The notes under the pieces were generated by a model that made no database searches, was not told where the DNA came from, and saw nothing but the letters and a program-made list of their open reading frames with translations. Position numbers and translations under genes: made by a program. 64,000 bases of DNA from Microscilla marina ATCC 23134 (GTDB lineage Bacteria > Bacteroidota > Bacteroidia > Cytophagales > Microscillaceae). The stretch lies in the NCBI RefSeq assembly GCF_000169175.1, contig NZ_AAWS01000014.1, positions 1 to 64,000 on the forward strand, written 5' to 3'. Positions 61,276 through 64,000 of the stretch are shown here, in pieces (positions within the stretch are counted from its first letter, which is position 1; every line of letters starts with the position of its first letter).

Positions 61276-61281
61276 GTACTT
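61276..61281. repeat. Target-site duplication, left
   Basis: gtactt immediately before the left inverted repeat; the same six bases follow the right inverted repeat at 63095-63100. Confidence 0.9.
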
Positions 61282-61361
61282 CCGACTTTCCGCACGTATG
61301 TTCGGGAAAACAAATAATTGATGTAATCACTTGATTGCAAAAGCATTATTTTTTTATGTCG

Positions 61362-61383
61362 ACCAAAAGTTTTACTTTTTGGT
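61362..61383 (+). promoter_or_regulatory. Hairpin against the transposase start codon
   Basis: accaaaag / ctttttggt with a short loop ends at the base before the ATG of the transposase. It could reduce translation of transcripts entering from outside the element, as seen in other insertion sequences. Confidence 0.4.
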
Positions 61384-63031
61384 ATGCAATCATTTCCCAT
61401 AAGTAAAAACCTTGACCACTTAGGGTTGGTAAGTGGCATGTGTGATCGTTTAAACTTGAGCTCTAAAATAGATGAGCTTTTACCTAACACCAATGGGCTT
61501 CATCAAGTAAGCACAGGTACTTGCGTCAAAGCCTTGATTTTAAATGGTTTAGGTTTTGCCGAGCGTCGCTTATACCTGAGTCCTCATTTTTTTTCTGATA
61601 AGCCTGTTGCTCACTTATTAGGAGAAAATCTAAGCGCAGAAATGTTCAATGATGATCGTCTTGGTCGTTGCTTGGATGATTTGTATGCCTTTGGTGTAAG
61701 TGAGTTATTCAGCCATTTGGCTGCACAGAGTTATGAAATACTGGGTTTGTCAGAAGAAGTAGACTCAGAGTTTCGCCACTTGGATGCGACCAGTTTTGGG
61801 TTGGAAGGGCAATATAATAGTGAACTTAACGAAGCAGAGTTCTTGCCTTCACATCACCCAAGGTTACAGCCGGGATCACCGCCCTGACCTAAATCAGGTA
61901 ATGCTTAACTTGGTAGTAGAAAACTCCTCAGGCATACCTTTGGTTATGGAAGGTTTGCATGGCAATACAAGTGACCAAACAAGCTTTGGTCAAACCATTG
62001 ATGATTATGTAGAACGTTGGCAGAATAATGGTCAGCCTATATGTTGGGTGGCAGATAGTGCCTTATACACTGAGGAAACCATCGGTAAAATCTCAGGTCG
62101 GCATTATTGGATCACCCGTGTTCCTTCCAAGCTTACTGCTGTTCAAGAATTACTCCTACAGGTACAGCCAGAGCATATGCAATTCTTCACAGAAGAAAAA
62201 TTGAAAAACTACCGCTACCAGAAAGTATGCAACAGCTATGGAGGTGTAAGACAAGAATGGATGGTTGTCTTTTCTGAGGCAGGTTATAAGCGGGATGTTC
62301 ATAGTTTGAAAAAACGTTACCTAAAAAAAAGCAGTGAAGAGCACCAAGACTTTATCAAGCTTTGCAAAAAGGTTTTTAGCTGTAAACAGGATGCAGAAAA
62401 AGCCTGGGAACAATTTTCAAAAAAGTGCCAGTACTTGTCAATAGAAGACCTGAATTTTCAACAAGTCAAGGGGTTTAAAAAACCAGGTAAACCTCCCAAA
62501 GGAGCTCAAAAACAGACCATAGGGTATCGTATTACAGGGTGTCCACTAACCAAACTCACACACTATGAACAACTAAGACAAAAACAGGGCAAGTTTGTGA
62601 TTGCTTCCAATGATACAGCACAAAGGTGGGGGAATGGACATAAACTACTGGCTTACAAAGGACAATCTAATGTCGAGAAAGGTTTTAGGTTTTTGAAAGA
62701 TAAAGCTTTCCTTGCTGATAGCTTCTTTGTAAAAAAGCCAGAGAGACTTGAAGCTATACTCATGATTATGGCATTGTCGCTGATGGTGTATGCAGCTTTG
62801 GAGAGAGAATTAAGAAAAAACCTGCAGCAGGAAAAGGAGTTTGTCCTGGATCAAACTAAAAAAGAAACTCAAAAACCCACAATGAAATGGATTTTCGAGT
62901 TTTTTAGAGGCATTCACTGCTTGTGGGTTAATCAAGAACAACCTATGCTCATTCTTAATATGAATGAGATGCATACAAAGGTCATTAGGTTACTGGGGCA
63001 AGAAGTTAGGAAATACTATCTCCTTGAATAA
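61384..63031 (+). pseudogene. IS1634-family transposase, frameshifted
   Basis: Two frames encode one DDE transposase. Frame 1 (61384-61887) starts LDHLGLVSGMCDRLNLSSKI (DUF4277-type N-terminus) and contains the first catalytic Asp in LDATSFGLEG. Frame 2 (from about 61850 to 63031) has ITQGYSRDHRPDLNQVMLNL, the second Asp in WVADSALYT and the Glu in NVEKGFRFLKD. A +1 shift between 61840 and 61860 is needed to join them. No slippery run is present, so a single-base mutation is the simplest explanation, and this copy is probably inactive unless the shift is suppressed. Confidence 0.88.
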
Positions 63032-63094
63032 ACGCCTCATAAACAGTGGTTTAATAAATTACTCGGTTTTAGCTACACAGGTGCGGAAAGTCGG

Positions 63095-63100
63095 GTACTT
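63095..63100. repeat. Target-site duplication, right
   Basis: gtactt directly after the right inverted repeat, matching 61276-61281. Confidence 0.9.
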
Positions 63101-63265
63101 TGCTGTTTTGATCAAGCTTCTTGAGGCTTTCAGCAAGCAGCTCCAGTATTTTTTCTTCGTTTTTCATAGTATGCAATTTAAACATTTTGTTTAAAATTAA
63201 CTAAAAAAAGCATTTAAACAAAATGAATTGAGCATAATTTATTACAGAGCTAAACCCTTGTGGTG

Positions 63266-64000
63266 CTACTTGCTAAAGAAACGTTGTCCTGCCCACAAAA
63301 ATATAAGAATACCGAAAAACGTGATGCCACACCATACAAAAAAACTCCCTTGGTAAAAAGCTTTGGCAGGTTGTAGTTGTAGGGGTTGCGGATTGCCAAT
63401 AAGTACAAAACTACTCCAGTAAAAAGGATTGCTGGTGATATGGTCTGAGTCGGCAATATAAGTAAGCTTGGCACGTTGTAGTGCCACATCCTTAGGTACG
63501 CCATCTGCTAGGTGTTTGTAAAACTCAGTCATTATTTTAGCCGTACTTTGGTCTGGTACACTCCACAGGCTCATCAACACATTGGGGCTTCCAGCGTAAG
63601 CAAATGCCCTTCCCAGACTCATAACCCCTTCTCCCGTTTGTATTTTGCCAAAACCAGTATTGCAAGCACTCAAGGTTACCAGTTCAGTATTGAGTCGTAA
63701 ATTGTGTAATTCATAAGCGTGTAAGTACCCATCGTTGACAGTATCGTGGGGCGATAAACTAAACAGCAATCGCGACAAAGCTGGGCGTTGGTCATTGATA
63801 ACCGCGTGTGTGGCAAGGTGGAGCACCGAAGTGTTTTTGATATGTGCCCTAAATGCTTGTTCAGTAGCCCGCTGCCCGGTAAACAACTCTCCCTGATAAA
63901 GCGTATGTAGTACTTTTACCTCATTTTGGGCACCTGTAAGCGACGACAGTTTATTTCTGAGAGTATCATCACTAGAGCCAGTTTGGCTGTTAAACTCAGG
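63266..64000 (-). CDS. CHAT-domain protein, C-terminal part (runs off the window)
   Basis: The last 244 residues of a CHAT (caspase HetF-associated with TPRs) protease-like protein; the frame is still open at 64000. The caspase-like His is in LHLATHAVIN and the Cys in TLSACNTGFG; TGEGVMSLGRAFAYAGSPNV and VLMSLWSVPD are family motifs. A transmembrane helix (about 20 residues, FFVWCGITFFGILIFLWAG) closes the protein, followed by a short basic tail. Members usually have TPR repeats ahead of the CHAT domain, here beyond the edge. Such proteins are proteases in regulatory or defence systems, but a C-terminal membrane anchor is common in Cytophagales copies of unknown role. Confidence 0.88.
   Translation of the reverse strand, partial: PEFNSQTGSSDDTLRNKLSSLTGAQNEVKVLHTLYQGELFTGQRATEQAFRAHIKNTSVLHLATHAVINDQRPALSRLLFSLSPHDTVNDGYLHAYELHNLRLNTELVTLSACNTGFGKIQTGEGVMSLGRAFAYAGSPNVLMSLWSVPDQSTAKIMTEFYKHLADGVPKDVALQRAKLTYIADSDHITSNPFYWSSFVLIGNPQPLQLQPAKAFYQGSFFVWCGITFFGILIFLWAGQRFFSK

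Larger units (their letters stand above)
61282..63094 (+). mobile_element. IS1634-type insertion sequence
   Basis: A complete 1,813-bp element. The ends are 14-bp perfect inverted repeats (ccgactttccgcac at 61282-61295 and its complement at 63081-63094), extending to about 20 bp with two mismatches. It is bounded by a 6-bp duplication gtactt. It carries one transposase gene in two frames. Size, inverted-repeat form and 6-bp duplication fit the IS1634 family of the IS4-like DDE group. The intact duplication suggests recent insertion. Confidence 0.92.
61052..63167 (-). pseudogene. Coiled-coil protein gene split by an insertion element
   Basis: The 5' piece (63095-63167) reads MKNEEKILELLAESLKKLDQ and on to NSKV; the 3' piece (61052-61275) continues LDKHGKTLDKHSTILNKHST to a closing ELEKYTGKKYNSP. 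With one copy of the 6-bp target duplication the two pieces join exactly in frame, 98 residues in all. The protein is a short heptad-rich coiled coil with three degenerate L-x-KH-x-x copies, no signal peptide, and no recognised family. The insertion must abolish it. No evidence shows the fragments are translated. Confidence 0.85.

Overview
The window looks like a chromosomal segment of an AT-rich Bacteroidota (Cytophagales-type, Microscilla-like) bacterium. Supporting signs are -7 promoter elements of the TAnnTTTG type, an almost complete absence of Shine-Dalgarno sequences, the rpmG / DUF4295 / ftsY gene order, GldM-like proteins, WG-repeat, leucine-rich-repeat and TPR proteins, an 800-residue FtsX-type permease, and many short dispersed hairpin repeats. 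No prophage, CRISPR array, rRNA or replication origin was seen.

Layout. 1-5.0 kb: a membrane Ser/Thr kinase, a haem-copper oxidase subunit III, tRNA-Arg(TCG) and a hypothetical gene. 5.5-9.0 kb: an operon of an AraC/GyrI-type regulator, a DUF1801 protein, a BtrH-like acyltransferase and an ATP-grasp ligase, recalling the BtrJ/BtrH pair of butirosin biosynthesis. 9-18 kb: a small unknown protein, an RNase Z-like hydrolase, a BtuF-like binding protein, MurI, a secreted 17-repeat LRR protein, a beta-lactamase-fold hydrolase, an SDR and a VOC protein. 18.1-23.7 kb: a tandem array of six paralogous single-pass proteins that look like the N-terminal half of GldM, with signs of recent duplication and gene conversion. 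23.8-28.4 kb: a small gene with a structured leader, a YHS-DoxX-DinB cluster, and lysA with a homoserine-kinase-like gene. 28.9-37.7 kb: two adjacent LysR regulators, a WG-repeat protein, an HI0933-type flavoprotein, a pair of unknown paralogs and the FtsX-type permease. 38-45 kb: a sigma-54 response regulator and histidine kinase pair, a GNAT, a lipoprotein, an OmpA-family gene with a frameshifted C-terminus, and the second copy of the small leader-controlled gene. 45.2-47.3 kb: a block of short repeats carrying a frameshifted IS110-family element. 47.3-61 kb: a membrane-anchored EEP-family hydrolase, a cytoplasmic WG protein, DoxX, rpmG/DUF4295/ftsY, a TPR-SpoIIE phosphatase, a GNAT, two small proteins, an LRR-TPR fusion and an acyl-CoA ligase. 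61-64 kb: an IS1634-type element with a clean 6-bp target duplication inside a coiled-coil gene, then the C-terminal end of a CHAT protease-like protein running off the window.

The most unusual signals are the mini-GldM array, the duplicated small gene whose two copies share a promoter and a two-hairpin leader, the OmpA gene with its lost C-terminus, the fresh IS insertion whose target gene can be rebuilt exactly, and several families of dispersed inverted-repeat elements. Families were recognised from motifs by eye; no database search was run.
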